Positions 1 through 9,125 of a stretch of DNA of 25,644 nucleotides are shown here, piece after piece. The notes under the pieces were generated by a model. That model did not search any database and was not told the origin of the DNA. It worked only from the letters and a program-made list of their open reading frames with translations. Position 1 is the first letter of the stretch; the number at the start of each line of letters is the position of its first letter. The DNA lies in the NCBI GenBank assembly GCA_023429265.1, contig JAEYVS010000088.1, forward strand, positions 1-25,644. Reading direction: 5' to 3'. The translations under genes were made by a program, and so were the position numbers. This DNA is from Bacteroidota bacterium (GTDB lineage Bacteria; Bacteroidota; Ignavibacteria; Tepidaquicellales; Tepidaquicellaceae).

Positions 1-1
1 A

Positions 2-2641
2 GATACCTTATCTCTGCCTTTAACCTCAGAGGAGCTGGCCATCTCATCGGAAGAATTCAGCGTATCTACCGGCAGCTCCGCAGGGACAGACATGAAGTAT
101 ACTCTCAACATAAAGGACTTACTGCCGCTAAGTGATCTCATTGGTGATGACATGCGAATCAAAGGACAAATCTCCGGTACGATATTAAACCAGAACAATA
201 TATTCTCACTCACAATGGAAGCAAAGGATTCGCTTGATTTTGCCTATGGTGACTCTACTTTGATTTTCCGAGACGGAGACCTATCCATTAAGATCAATAA
301 TAACTTTACAATGCCGGGTCTTAGCGGATACTCCGCCGATCTGAGATTTATTTCCGATACATTAATAATTGCCAAGCAAAGATATGACTCCCTGGATATC
401 AATCTCCAGGCACAGGATATCAATAACCGTTTCAAGCTTTATGCTCAAATGGACAGCAATCTTCTTGTATATACTAATGCAAACCTAAATCTATATCACG
501 GAGTAATGCAATTCGCAAGTGATACAACCCGGTTTAAGTATAATGCATTTGATGTTACAAACCGGGATACAGTGATTGTTAACTACATAAATATGGGCGA
601 TGACCAGTTAATAGATTTTCGTTCATTCACTCTTCAAAAAGACAACCAGAGAGTATCCGCGGACGGTATTTTTTCATTGACCGGCGAGAGTAATATGGAG
701 ATAACCGGGGATAACATAAAAATATCATCCATCGAGTTATTCCAGAATCCCGAAACACGACAGATAGAAGAATTCACGGGCGGTATTCGGCGAGCCGTGG
801 TTAATTTCACGGGTACTCTAGACAGCCCCAAAGTAGCAGCTGAAGTAAACTCTGATCCACTTTATATTAACCAGATACCACTTGGAAGATTCGACGCCGA
901 GATACTATACAGTGATAATATTATTGAGCCGGATATCTCATTTTACAATGCAAATAACAAAGGTAATCTAAAGGTTTTCGGAATATATCCGATTCCGCAA
1001 ATAATCGGAGATACAGTCATTGGTGAAGATACAATCTCCATAATAGATACACTTGATCAGAGGGATGTTGATCTAACCATTGATGCAAATAATTTTCAGC
1101 TTGATCTATTGAGCAGGTACATACCGAATTTTTCAAGAGTTTCGGGAGGACTGGATGGTGAAGTTAAAATCACCGGTATTGTAAGTGAACCGGACCTTGC
1201 AGGGCAGCTTGAGATAAAGGAGGCGCGTTTTGTATTCGACATGACAAAGATGTACTATGGACTAAACATGAATTTTACCGCAAATAATGAAAAATTTGAT
1301 ATCTCCGGCTTTAAATTATTTGACCCAAAGGAACCAAATAAGTTTATTTCGGGGTCAGGTTCACTTGATCTCAGTAACCTTAGATTGAGCGATATAAATC
1401 TTACCTTAGACGGATCAGTAAGGGCTTTTGACTCAGATAATGGTCCCACAAGTTTTGGCATATACGGTGACCTTATCATAGGAAGCGGTACTCCAAAGCT
1501 TACAGTCACGGGCAACCAGGACAGAATCTTATTAAAGGGAAATCTATTATTGGTAGAAGGTAATGTGACCCTAAATCCTCTTGGCGCAAAGTCTTCATAT
1601 AATATGTATGAAGATGAGGGATTCGTTTATTCAGTTGACATAGATTCTTCAACTATTGACAATTCAAGATTAAGCGAAATCAAGCAACATATTGCAGAAT
1701 TAAATGCTAAGAATGAGGCAAATGTGAATCCTTTCCAGAGATACTTTTTACCGGTAGACACAACAGCCGGAAAAGATTCGGCAAAGTCTGAAGTATTAAA
1801 CTATGACCTTAGTGTAAGAAATCAAAATGACATTTATTTGAAATTCATCGTGAACGAGCAAACCCGGCAGGAATTCTTTGGGAATGTGGACGTAGATATG
1901 AGAGTAAATAATTTATCAGGCGGAAACATTAACGCGTACGGTACGGTAACTCTCGGGAATAACGCGTATTACCAGTTTTACAGAAGGTTTGTGGCTGAAG
2001 GCGACATTACCTTCCAGGGAGCCATCACAGAACCGGTTTTGAATGTAAGCGCGGAATTTAACACTACATCGACCGGAGGCAATGCAAACGATTTTAGCCA
2101 ATACAGGGTTGTATTAACAGTCACAGGTACTGCAAAAGATCCAAAGCTGGATTTCCAGGTATTTGTAGATGGTGCTCCCGCGGGAGGAACCGATCCTACC
2201 AGTACGGCAATTTCAGTTATCTTATTTGGAAAACCTAATCCGGGTAATGATGCTTTAGCCTCAGTCGGGGGTAATATAGGCTCCCTTGTAGTTTCAGACT
2301 ATCTCTCCAGCGCAATACAGGATATTCTTCCATTCATTGTAAATACTAGTGTGAATTATGTCGATTCGGAGAATGGAAGCATAGTACAAAATACAGATCT
2401 GAGCTTTACCGCACAATTTGGAGATGCAACAGTAAGATTTGGAGGCCAGGTCTTTAATGACATTAATAACTCAAATATCATAATTGAGTATCCTTTAAAT
2501 AAATTACTTGGACTTAATCTGCCAAGCAACCTGGTGCTGCAGGTTGAGAGAGTTGCCGATCCGTTTTCTTCTCTGAGCACAGATCCGAATAACGTAGAAG
2601 TACGAACCGGGGCATTAATATATTATAAAATTAAATTCTAA
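2..2641 (+). CDS. tamB: TamB-family translocation/assembly protein, 5'-truncated by window edge
   Basis: The reading frame is open from base 2, so this is the C-terminal 879 codons of a longer gene; the ATG at 92 is internal. The visible protein is long, beta-rich and repetitive, with few cysteines. The last third fits the TamB/DUF490 C-terminal domain: it carries glycine-rich strands around GNVTLNPLGAKSSYNMYEDE, then the DPTSTAISVILFGKP segment and a C-terminus ending in alternating strand residues (GALIYYKIKF). TamB-type proteins are anchored in the inner membrane and span the periplasm, moving lipids or assisting outer-membrane protein assembly with an Omp85 partner. The N-terminal membrane anchor lies outside the window. 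An Omp85 protein is encoded at 16160, not next to this gene. The TAA stop is followed almost at once by the rnr frame, suggesting co-transcription. Family assignment is confident; the precise role in this organism is inferred. Confidence 0.88.
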   Translation, partial: DTLSLPLTSEELAISSEEFSVSTGSSAGTDMKYTLNIKDLLPLSDLIGDDMRIKGQISGTILNQNNIFSLTMEAKDSLDFAYGDSTLIFRDGDLSIKINNNFTMPGLSGYSADLRFISDTLIIAKQRYDSLDINLQAQDINNRFKLYAQMDSNLLVYTNANLNLYHGVMQFASDTTRFKYNAFDVTNRDTVIVNYINMGDDQLIDFRSFTLQKDNQRVSADGIFSLTGESNMEITGDNIKISSIELFQNPETRQIEEFTGGIRRAVVNFTGTLDSPKVAAEVNSDPLYINQIPLGRFDAEILYSDNIIEPDISFYNANNKGNLKVFGIYPIPQIIGDTVIGEDTISIIDTLDQRDVDLTIDANNFQLDLLSRYIPNFSRVSGGLDGEVKITGIVSEPDLAGQLEIKEARFVFDMTKMYYGLNMNFTANNEKFDISGFKLFDPKEPNKFISGSGSLDLSNLRLSDINLTLDGSVRAFDSDNGPTSFGIYGDLIIGSGTPKLTVTGNQDRILLKGNLLLVEGNVTLNPLGAKSSYNMYEDEGFVYSVDIDSSTIDNSRLSEIKQHIAELNAKNEANVNPFQRYFLPVDTTAGKDSAKSEVLNYDLSVRNQNDIYLKFIVNEQTRQEFFGNVDVDMRVNNLSGGNINAYGTVTLGNNAYYQFYRRFVAEGDITFQGAITEPVLNVSAEFNTTSTGGNANDFSQYRVVLTVTGTAKDPKLDFQVFVDGAPAGGTDPTSTAISVILFGKPNPGNDALASVGGNIGSLVVSDYLSSAIQDILPFIVNTSVNYVDSENGSIVQNTDLSFTAQFGDATVRFGGQVFNDINNSNIIIEYPLNKLLGLNLPSNLVLQVERVADPFSSLSTDPNNVEVRTGALIYYKIKF

Positions 2642-2732
2642 AAATATCAAATTAAGAGCAGAAATATTAAATTACCTTAAGAAGTACAGCCATAAAAGTT
2701 TTAAATTCAGTACAATTCTGAATAAACTTCAT

Positions 2733-4691
2733 TTGAAGAATTTTCAGAAGGGCGAGCTTCGTGATGAGTTAAATAAACTGGTCACAGAAGGTAAAATCCA
2801 TAGAGAGAGTAAATTTTACAGTTACGCGGAAAGCCGCAATAACCGAAAAGACACTACAAAAAAACGCAGCCGAAGGGAAAAACCTGACAAAAAACCTTCG
2901 AAGGAGCAATCCGGACGAAGGGGAACCAGGGAAAAAGAAAAAGCTTCAGTTTCAGAAAAACCCCGGATACTCTTGAAATTTGTCACAGGCAGATTTGAGG
3001 GAAATTCCACGTGGGGAGCGGTCATACCAGATTCTAAAATCATAAAGAAAGAGATCCAGGTCGAGGGTAAGAACTCAAATGGAGCGAAAGCGGGTGACAA
3101 AGTATTATGTAAAATAATAAACTACGAAGACCAGACTAACGAAAGAGCGGAACTATACGGAAAAATCGAAGACATAATAGGAACCGCAGGAGAACTCACA
3201 ACTGAGATAAAGGCTGTACTGGCCAAGTATAACCTGGAAGAAGAGTTTCCGAATAGAGTTTTGAAAGAAGCCCAGCAGATAGAGGAAAACCAGGATCCGG
3301 GCGAGAGATTGGACTATAGGGACAAAAATTGTTTTACAATCGATCCTCAGGACGCAAAGGACTTTGATGACGCTGTCTCGGTGGAAAAGCTTCAGAATGG
3401 AAATTACCTGGTTGGAGTACATATTGCGGACGTATCACACTATGTAAAAGAAAATACGGAACTGGATAAAGAGGCTCTAAAGAGGGCGACCAGTGTTTAC
3501 CTTGTGGATAAAGTTGTGCCAATGCTGCCGGAAGTATTATCCAATAATATATGTTCACTCAGACCAAATGAAGACAGGCTAACATTTTCTGTTTTGATAG
3601 AAATGACAGAAGGCGGTGATGTCAAAAAGTTCGATATCAAAAAAACCATAATCAATAGTAAAAAACGTTTCTCATATTCCGACGCGCAAAAAGTAATCGA
3701 TACTAAAAAAGGCGATCTGAAAAAAGATGTCCTCCTTTTATACAAGATATCCAAGAACCTTACAAAGAAAAGGATGGCTGAGGGAAGTCTTGATTTTGAA
3801 TCCAAGGAAATAAAATTCACTTTTACAAAATCCGGCAAGGTAAAGGACATAGTTGTTAAAGAAAGACTTGATTCGATGAGGCTTATCGAGGAATTTATGC
3901 TGCTGGCAAATAAATGCGTCACCATATATGTTTCGCAGAAACAGAAAAAAGACAAACTGAAGTACCCTTTCATTTACAGAGTACACGACATACCTGACGG
4001 AGAAAAGCTAAAGCAATTATCCGAATTCATAAAACAATTTGGATATAATGTAAAACTGAAAGGTCCTGTTCCGGATAAAGGTTCTCTCAAAAAGCTCCTT
4101 GATGAAATAAAGGGGAAACCGGAAGAATTTGTGATAAATGATCAGCTTATCCGTTCTATGGCAAAAGCCATTTATACTGACCAGAATATCGGACACTATG
4201 GGCTTGGATTTGAGGATTATACACACTTTACCTCTCCTATCAGAAGGTATCCTGACCTGATAGTACACAGGATCCTGCACGATTATTTGAGCGGAAAGAA
4301 CCTTAGTCAGAAAATAAATAAATACAGCACAGTACTGCCTGAAATAGCAAAGCATTGCTCCCTGATGGAACAAAATGCTGTAAACGCTGAGCGTGAAGTC
4401 ATCAAGATAAGACAGATTGAATATATTAACAGCCACCTCAATAAACCGTTCACGGGAATTGTTTCCGGGATTATCGAGAGAGGAATGTTTATTGAAATAA
4501 ATGAAATACTTATAGAAGGTATGGTGAGATTTAAAGATCTAAAAGATGATTACTATGAATACGACGAGAAAAACCACCGCGCAGTAGGCAGAAGGACCCG
4601 CAAGTCTTACCAGGCAGGTCAGGAAGTGAAAGTGAGGGTCTTAAAAGCAAATATGGAAACAAAGAAGATAGATTTCGAGCTTATTGCTTAG
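2733..4691 (+). CDS. rnr: Ribonuclease R-family 3'-5' exoribonuclease (VacB/RNB)
   Basis: Processive 3'-5' hydrolysis of structured RNA in the cytoplasm. From the TTG at 2733 the protein has 652 residues: a Lys/Arg-rich linker (about 25-75), a cold-shock-like OB domain (about 86-135), the RNB catalytic domain with DPQDAKDFDDA at 204-214 supplying the metal-binding aspartates, HIADVSHYV soon after, SPIRRYPDLIVHR near 500, and an S1 domain from about 573 to the end. It stops right after S1, without the long basic tail of E. coli RNase R. The start is doubtful. The same frame is open back to 2619 and encodes what looks like the missing half of the family's N-terminal winged helix (LRAEILNYLKKYSHKSFKF), but contains no ATG, GTG or TTG. 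Real translation probably begins upstream, perhaps at ATC 2646, four bases after the tamB stop. The coordinates give the first conventional start. The 3' end overlaps the convergent aminopeptidase gene. Confidence 0.93.
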   Translation: MKNFQKGELRDELNKLVTEGKIHRESKFYSYAESRNNRKDTTKKRSRREKPDKKPSKEQSGRRGTREKEKASVSEKPRILLKFVTGRFEGNSTWGAVIPDSKIIKKEIQVEGKNSNGAKAGDKVLCKIINYEDQTNERAELYGKIEDIIGTAGELTTEIKAVLAKYNLEEEFPNRVLKEAQQIEENQDPGERLDYRDKNCFTIDPQDAKDFDDAVSVEKLQNGNYLVGVHIADVSHYVKENTELDKEALKRATSVYLVDKVVPMLPEVLSNNICSLRPNEDRLTFSVLIEMTEGGDVKKFDIKKTIINSKKRFSYSDAQKVIDTKKGDLKKDVLLLYKISKNLTKKRMAEGSLDFESKEIKFTFTKSGKVKDIVVKERLDSMRLIEEFMLLANKCVTIYVSQKQKKDKLKYPFIYRVHDIPDGEKLKQLSEFIKQFGYNVKLKGPVPDKGSLKKLLDEIKGKPEEFVINDQLIRSMAKAIYTDQNIGHYGLGFEDYTHFTSPIRRYPDLIVHRILHDYLSGKNLSQKINKYSTVLPEIAKHCSLMEQNAVNAEREVIKIRQIEYINSHLNKPFTGIVSGIIERGMFIEINEILIEGMVRFKDLKDDYYEYDEKNHRAVGRRTRKSYQAGQEVKVRVLKANMETKKIDFELIA

Positions 4692-6012
4692 TATTCATAA
4701 TCTTTTCTATTTCGTCAGGATCTTTGGTAATTCCTGAGGTTAGGACTTTTCTGCCTGTCTTTGTTATCAGCACATCGTCTTCAATCCTGATGCCAATGCC
4801 TTTATAATTTTTGTCATAACCATCTTCATAATCCAAAAAATACAATCCGGGTTCTATAGTCATAACATTCCCCTCTTTTAATGTATCATATTGAGGATTT
4901 TTTCCGAAAGGTACCGCATCGTGCGTATCAAGACCAAGGTCGTGACCTATACCGTGATAGCAGAACCTACCGATAGTGTCCGGATCCTTTATTACTTTAT
5001 GTTTCACGAGCTCATCCGCCATAAACTTTTTTACCTGCTTATTAAGCGAAGTATATTTAACACCGGATTTGCACAGCTTAATCCCATATTCGTTAGCTTT
5101 TAGTACTATGTCATAAATAGTTCTCTGCTCAGGAGTAAATTTTCCATTAGCGGGAAAAGTACGGGTGATGTCAGCGCAGTAATACTCATACTCCGCACCA
5201 TTATCCATAAGCACTAACGAGCCGTCTTTGATCTTCTCACGGTTGGTTATGTAGTGAAGAATGCAGGAATTGCTGCCTGAGGCAATAATGGTATCAAACG
5301 CGATATCAGTCGCTCCTCCATTGATATAATTGTATTCTAAAAGAGCCTGAACCTGGTATTCGTACATACCCGGTTTAAGCTGCTTGAGAACAGAATTTAA
5401 AGCCATTGCTGTAATGTCCGCGGCTTTTTGCATCAACTGCAATTCAAAAGGCAGCTTTACTTTTCTCATTTCCCCAAGTATAAAATTCACATCAATTATT
5501 TGGCACCAGGAAGAAGCCACGCGTAATTTATTAATGAAGGGAGCGGTGATCTCTTCGAGTTCACCATCAGAATCATAAAGTTCAATTATATTGGTGTATA
5601 TTTTATCATTATCAAACCCTGCCAACGAAGTCACAACGTCATTAAATGCAATATTCTCCATTGAAAATTCGATTCCCAATCCCTGTTTCACCCTTTCATA
5701 TCCAAGCCTGACACCATACCATTTCTCATAATCCGGGTCATTTTTTGGAACAAAGAGAATTTCTTTAACACTTGCAGTCTTGCCTGATTGTCCTTTTACC
5801 TTGATGCCTCCGGGCGCAAGTACGAGGATGGAATCCGGTTCATCAAATCCTGTAAGATAGTAAAAATTCTTGTTCTGTTTGAATTTATACTGCGCATCGA
5901 ATGATTTATTCCGGAGAGAATTGGAAATGATCACTGCGATCGAATTTTTTCCAATCCTCTTCATTAATTCATTTCGACGGGATTTGTGAAAGGATTTTTG
6001 AGCGTTATTCAT
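4681..6012 (-). CDS. pepP: Xaa-Pro aminopeptidase, M24B metallopeptidase
   Basis: Removes an N-terminal residue preceding proline in peptides, probably in the cytoplasm since no signal peptide is seen. The 443 residues match the usual length of aminopeptidase P (E. coli PepP is about 440). An AMP_N domain occupies about residues 1-150 (FYYLTGFDEPDSILVLAP), followed by the pita-bread catalytic domain. All five expected dinuclear metal ligands are visible: D270 in DNGAEYEYY, D281 in ADITRTFP, H357 in GIGHDLGLDTHD, E387 in IEPGLYF and E411 in GIRIEDD. It starts with ATG four bases after the purF stop and is the last gene of the minus-strand block. Its last 11 bases overlap the end of rnr on the other strand, so there is no space for a private terminator. 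It could be annotated simply as aminopeptidase P family protein. Confidence 0.95.
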   Translation of the reverse strand: MNNAQKSFHKSRRNELMKRIGKNSIAVIISNSLRNKSFDAQYKFKQNKNFYYLTGFDEPDSILVLAPGGIKVKGQSGKTASVKEILFVPKNDPDYEKWYGVRLGYERVKQGLGIEFSMENIAFNDVVTSLAGFDNDKIYTNIIELYDSDGELEEITAPFINKLRVASSWCQIIDVNFILGEMRKVKLPFELQLMQKAADITAMALNSVLKQLKPGMYEYQVQALLEYNYINGGATDIAFDTIIASGSNSCILHYITNREKIKDGSLVLMDNGAEYEYYCADITRTFPANGKFTPEQRTIYDIVLKANEYGIKLCKSGVKYTSLNKQVKKFMADELVKHKVIKDPDTIGRFCYHGIGHDLGLDTHDAVPFGKNPQYDTLKEGNVMTIEPGLYFLDYEDGYDKNYKGIGIRIEDDVLITKTGRKVLTSGITKDPDEIEKIMNTKQ

Positions 6013-6016
6013 TTAA

Positions 6017-7555
6017 TTAATCGTCAAAAGTTTCTTTGAAAACGGAAAATTCCTCGACTGGTATCGGGTAATCCCCGGTAAAACAGGCAGTACAGTAGCC
6101 TGTCTTTTCATTAGTATACGGAACAGACTCTAAAAGTTTCTCCGTGGAAAGATACCCCAAGCTATCCACACCCAGGTCTTGACGGATCTCATCAATTATG
6201 CCGTGATGCTGGTTCGCGATCAATTCATCCGCAGATGGGAAATCCATACCATAATAACAAGGTGAGATGATAGGAGGAGAGGAAATTCTCAGGTGAATTT
6301 CCGTTGGATTTGCTTTTTTGATTAAATCGACTAGAAGTTTTGATGTTGTTCCTCTGACAATTGAATCATCCACTACCACAAGTTTTCTATCCTCAAGGAC
6401 ACCTTTAACCGTATTAAACTTTGTTTTAACTTTCATTTCACGTTTATCCTGCCCCGGCTGGATAAATGTTCTTCCAACATAATGGTTTCTTATTAACCCA
6501 ATTTCTATTTTTACATCGGAATTTGTCTTCTGAGATTCGTCAAAATAACCCAGTGTAGCGGTATTGGACGAGTCAGGAACATTGATAATAGCCACTCTCT
6601 TTTCGTCCTCATTAGCATCAGCCGGTCTTAGCGGAGCGGGATGCTCTTCTGCAAGACTTTTACCAATATTCCGTCGTACTTTATCAACTTTTTCTCCAAA
6701 AATTATGCTGTCGGGCCTGGAGAAATATATATATTCAAATATGCAATGTTTATACTTTTCAACCTCTTCAAGATAAATGGATTTTTCCTTACCGCTTTGA
6801 ATCACTTCATCATCAATCACTACAACCTCTCCGGGATTAACATCACGAATATAGTCCGCGCCTATAATGTCAAATGCCGTAGTCTCAGAGGCAAAGACAA
6901 TGCTGTCATCCAGCTTTCCCATGCTGAGCGGCCTTACGCCGTGCGGGTCCCTTATGGCTATCAACTTAGTATCGGTGAGAATACATATGGAATAAGCACC
7001 TTTAACCTGTGAAAACGCGTCCAGTACCCTGTCTTCTATTGTTTCTTTATTGCTTTTAGCAATCAGATGAAGAATTATCTCTGAATCCGTCGTTGTCTGA
7101 AATATGGTACCTTCATTGATTAGCCTATTCCGGAGTGATTTGGTATTCGTGAGATTACCATTATGCGAAAGCGCAAGATTGCCGTATTTGTAATTCACCT
7201 TGAACGGCTGAATGTTAGTTTTACTGTCTGACGCGCCTGTTGTTGAGTAACGGTTATGACCTATGGCTGAATTTCCTTTTAATGCATTCGTAAGCAGCTT
7301 ATAGTCCCTGAAAACCCTTGTCACCAGTCCGAGACCTTTTTTCATATTAAAAACATGCTTTTCCTTGCCCGGCAAATATTCCGAAGTAACTATACCGCTG
7401 GCTTCCTGTCCTCTGTGCTGCAGCGCATGCAATCCGTAGTAAGTCATTATCGCAGCTTCCGGATTATTGTATATGCCAAATACACCACAATTAGAGTGAA
7501 TAGATTTCGTCTCTAAAAGTTTATACTCTTCTTTCAGGTCTTTAATTATTTTCAC
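6017..7555 (-). CDS. purF: Amidophosphoribosyltransferase (glutamine PRPP amidotransferase)
   Basis: First committed step of de novo purine synthesis: PRPP + glutamine + water give 5-phosphoribosylamine, glutamate and pyrophosphate. It has 512 residues. The first conventional start is GTG at 7555; the next in-frame codon upstream but one is a stop. A 22-residue propeptide precedes the catalytic Cys23 in SNCGVFGIY, as in the Bacillus-type enzyme, which is matured by propeptide removal. The glutaminase domain contains GHNRYSTTG and ALSHNGNL; the phosphoribosyltransferase domain contains the PRPP loop VVVDDSIVRGTTS at about 393-405. Four cysteines sit where the B. subtilis enzyme binds its 4Fe-4S cluster: KHCIFEYIYFSRPDS, ISPCYYGMD and the pair in GYCTACFTG, so an iron-sulfur, oxygen-sensitive enzyme is expected. 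It lies 3 bases after the PHP gene and 4 before pepP. No other pur gene is in the window. Confidence 0.97.
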   Translation of the reverse strand: MKIIKDLKEEYKLLETKSIHSNCGVFGIYNNPEAAIMTYYGLHALQHRGQEASGIVTSEYLPGKEKHVFNMKKGLGLVTRVFRDYKLLTNALKGNSAIGHNRYSTTGASDSKTNIQPFKVNYKYGNLALSHNGNLTNTKSLRNRLINEGTIFQTTTDSEIILHLIAKSNKETIEDRVLDAFSQVKGAYSICILTDTKLIAIRDPHGVRPLSMGKLDDSIVFASETTAFDIIGADYIRDVNPGEVVVIDDEVIQSGKEKSIYLEEVEKYKHCIFEYIYFSRPDSIIFGEKVDKVRRNIGKSLAEEHPAPLRPADANEDEKRVAIINVPDSSNTATLGYFDESQKTNSDVKIEIGLIRNHYVGRTFIQPGQDKREMKVKTKFNTVKGVLEDRKLVVVDDSIVRGTTSKLLVDLIKKANPTEIHLRISSPPIISPCYYGMDFPSADELIANQHHGIIDEIRQDLGVDSLGYLSTEKLLESVPYTNEKTGYCTACFTGDYPIPVEEFSVFKETFDD

Positions 7556-7558
7556 AGT

Positions 7559-8647
7559 TTAAACCGCCCTTACTTTTATATGATTTGAAAATATCCAGGC
7601 TTTTCCATCCACCCAAACTTCCAGCCTGTAACTTCCCTCTTTGTCCGTATCCCATATTGAATTAAAATCCGTCAGCTCATCCATTACTTTTCCGTCTTTG
7701 ATGAACTTTATCCGCGCTTTTTGCGGTACATACGTTTTAAAGGTTACTTTTTTACCCGGTTCAGTGAGTTGTATTTCCTCACCCATATTATAAATTTTAC
7801 CATTATATTCGGCAATGAAACGAAACCCCTTGGCATCACCGTGGTAATAATTTGCTATAAAACTTCTTCCCTCTTTTAAAGCCTTAAGGATCATCGATTT
7901 GCTCTTTTCAAATGTAGAAACATCTCCTTTTTGAATTTCCTCGTCTGTAAGTACGTGCATCCTTACAGATTTAAACAATATTTTATAAGGAAAGATTTCA
8001 AATTCCAATCCCATTACACTTTGCTTAAAGGCGTGGGCATCCACACTACCTATAGCGACAACTTTTCTTTCCTTATTTTTTTCATCCCACAGCTTTACGG
8101 CATTTTTTTCTGGAGCTATAATTGTTTTGAGAGGATGCAGGAATCTTTGGAATTTATTGTCATCAGTCAAACCTTCCGTCCATTCACTCATATGGTTCCA
8201 TATCTCTATCCCGTCATACTCATCGCATTCCCAGTCGGTCCAGGGATATGGGGGGTGAGCAGGCATATGATCCCTGCTTTCGAAAGGGTGAGCAATAAAC
8301 CCGAATCCACCGGCTGCTTTAATCTCTTTTACATAGTCCGCCGCGCTTTTGATACTTCCCATATCGCCGTCAGGAAGCCTCTCGAATGGTCCTATGGCTC
8401 GATCTATACCCAGGGCAACATAGTGGTTCCTGTTCTTCGTGTCATTCACTTCATAGCCTACAATCAGCATCGTTTTATTATGCCATTTTTCATAACCCTC
8501 ATCCCTGGCTTTCATTGTATTATGGTCAGTGAGTATAATAAAATCGAGATCTACTTCATTTGCAGCCTGCACAATCTCTTCCACAGTACCCGAGCCATCT
8601 GAATATTTGGAGTGCATATGCATTGACCCTGAATATTCGTACATCAT
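7559..8647 (-). CDS. PHP-domain metal-dependent hydrolase with C-terminal beta-sandwich (CehA/McbA-like)
   Basis: This is a 362-residue protein with the PHP (polymerase and histidinol phosphatase) metal-binding motifs: HMHSKYSDGSG at 10-20, TDHNT at 40-44, IAHPFESRDH in the middle and GSVDAHAF later. These ligands support a di- or trinuclear metal phosphoesterase or hydrolase. A C-terminal region of about 90 residues (from roughly FIANYYHGDAKGF) reads as an all-beta Ig-like domain, the arrangement of CehA/McbA-family hydrolases. There is no signal peptide, so it is probably cytoplasmic. Two tandem ATGs (8647 and 8644) could serve as start. It precedes purF by 3 bases and follows the DUF2752 gene by 34. 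The substrate cannot be read from the sequence; the operon position next to purF makes a nucleotide-related phosphoester possible, but this is only a guess. Confidence 0.85.
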   Translation of the reverse strand: MMYEYSGSMHMHSKYSDGSGTVEEIVQAANEVDLDFIILTDHNTMKARDEGYEKWHNKTMLIVGYEVNDTKNRNHYVALGIDRAIGPFERLPDGDMGSIKSAADYVKEIKAAGGFGFIAHPFESRDHMPAHPPYPWTDWECDEYDGIEIWNHMSEWTEGLTDDNKFQRFLHPLKTIIAPEKNAVKLWDEKNKERKVVAIGSVDAHAFKQSVMGLEFEIFPYKILFKSVRMHVLTDEEIQKGDVSTFEKSKSMILKALKEGRSFIANYYHGDAKGFRFIAEYNGKIYNMGEEIQLTEPGKKVTFKTYVPQKARIKFIKDGKVMDELTDFNSIWDTDKEGSYRLEVWVDGKAWIFSNHIKVRAV

Positions 8648-8681
8648 ACGCGAAACAATTAAAATTTAAAATTGAATAAAA

Positions 8682-9125
8682 TTAGTGATGACCCCAAAGG
8701 ATATTTGCAGTCCATACTAACACCAGTAAAACCAATACACCAATTCCAAAGAGTTTTGCATTAACTATCTTTAGCTTATACCTGAAAAAACTCGCAACCA
8801 AGATGGTTGCCAAAGCAATAAATCCCAAAGGGTATAGAATCACAGAAAAGGGATTATAGTAAATACTTCCTAATATATTAAATTGAATTAACTCATTAAA
8901 TCCTCTTGACATTCCGCATGTTGGACAAGGAATCCCAAAAAAATAAATCATAGAACATGTATCCGGTACCCGGCTAAAAACAGGATTCCCTCCAAAAAGA
9001 TTTAAAATAATCTCAACAGGGGTAATCCGGACAGCAATAAGTCCGAAAATGACCAAACCCAAAATAATTAGCTGAATCCTTAAAGAGCGTTTATAATTTA
9101 TCTTTTCAAAAGCAAAAACATTCAT
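8682..9125 (-). CDS. DUF2752 membrane protein with CPxCG motif
   Basis: A 147-residue predicted integral membrane protein. An N-terminal helix (about 20-40) is followed by a loop with the family signature: TCSMIYFFGIPCPTCGMSRG, containing a CxxC pair and the conserved small-Arg ending. Two further hydrophobic helices follow (about 90-115 and 125-143). DUF2752 proteins are widespread and of unknown function; the CxxC may bind metal or undergo thiol chemistry. It starts with ATG overlapping the stop of the preceding gene by 4 bases (ATGA arrangement), a strong sign of translational coupling with the two other small membrane proteins upstream. Family assignment rests on the CPTCGMSRG motif and overall layout. 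Confidence 0.82.
   Translation of the reverse strand: MNVFAFEKINYKRSLRIQLIILGLVIFGLIAVRITPVEIILNLFGGNPVFSRVPDTCSMIYFFGIPCPTCGMSRGFNELIQFNILGSIYYNPFSVILYPLGFIALATILVASFFRYKLKIVNAKLFGIGVLVLLVLVWTANILWGHH

Noticed and set aside
3497..3973. A 158-codon minus-strand frame inside rnr
   Set aside because: It is a shadow of the RNB domain coding sequence, rich in Ser/Phe/Leu as expected of a reverse-complement frame of Lys/Glu-rich coding DNA.
7931..8602. A 223-codon frame on the plus strand opposite the PHP gene
   Set aside because: It lies wholly antisense to a gene with intact catalytic motifs, and its translation shows no recognisable domain.
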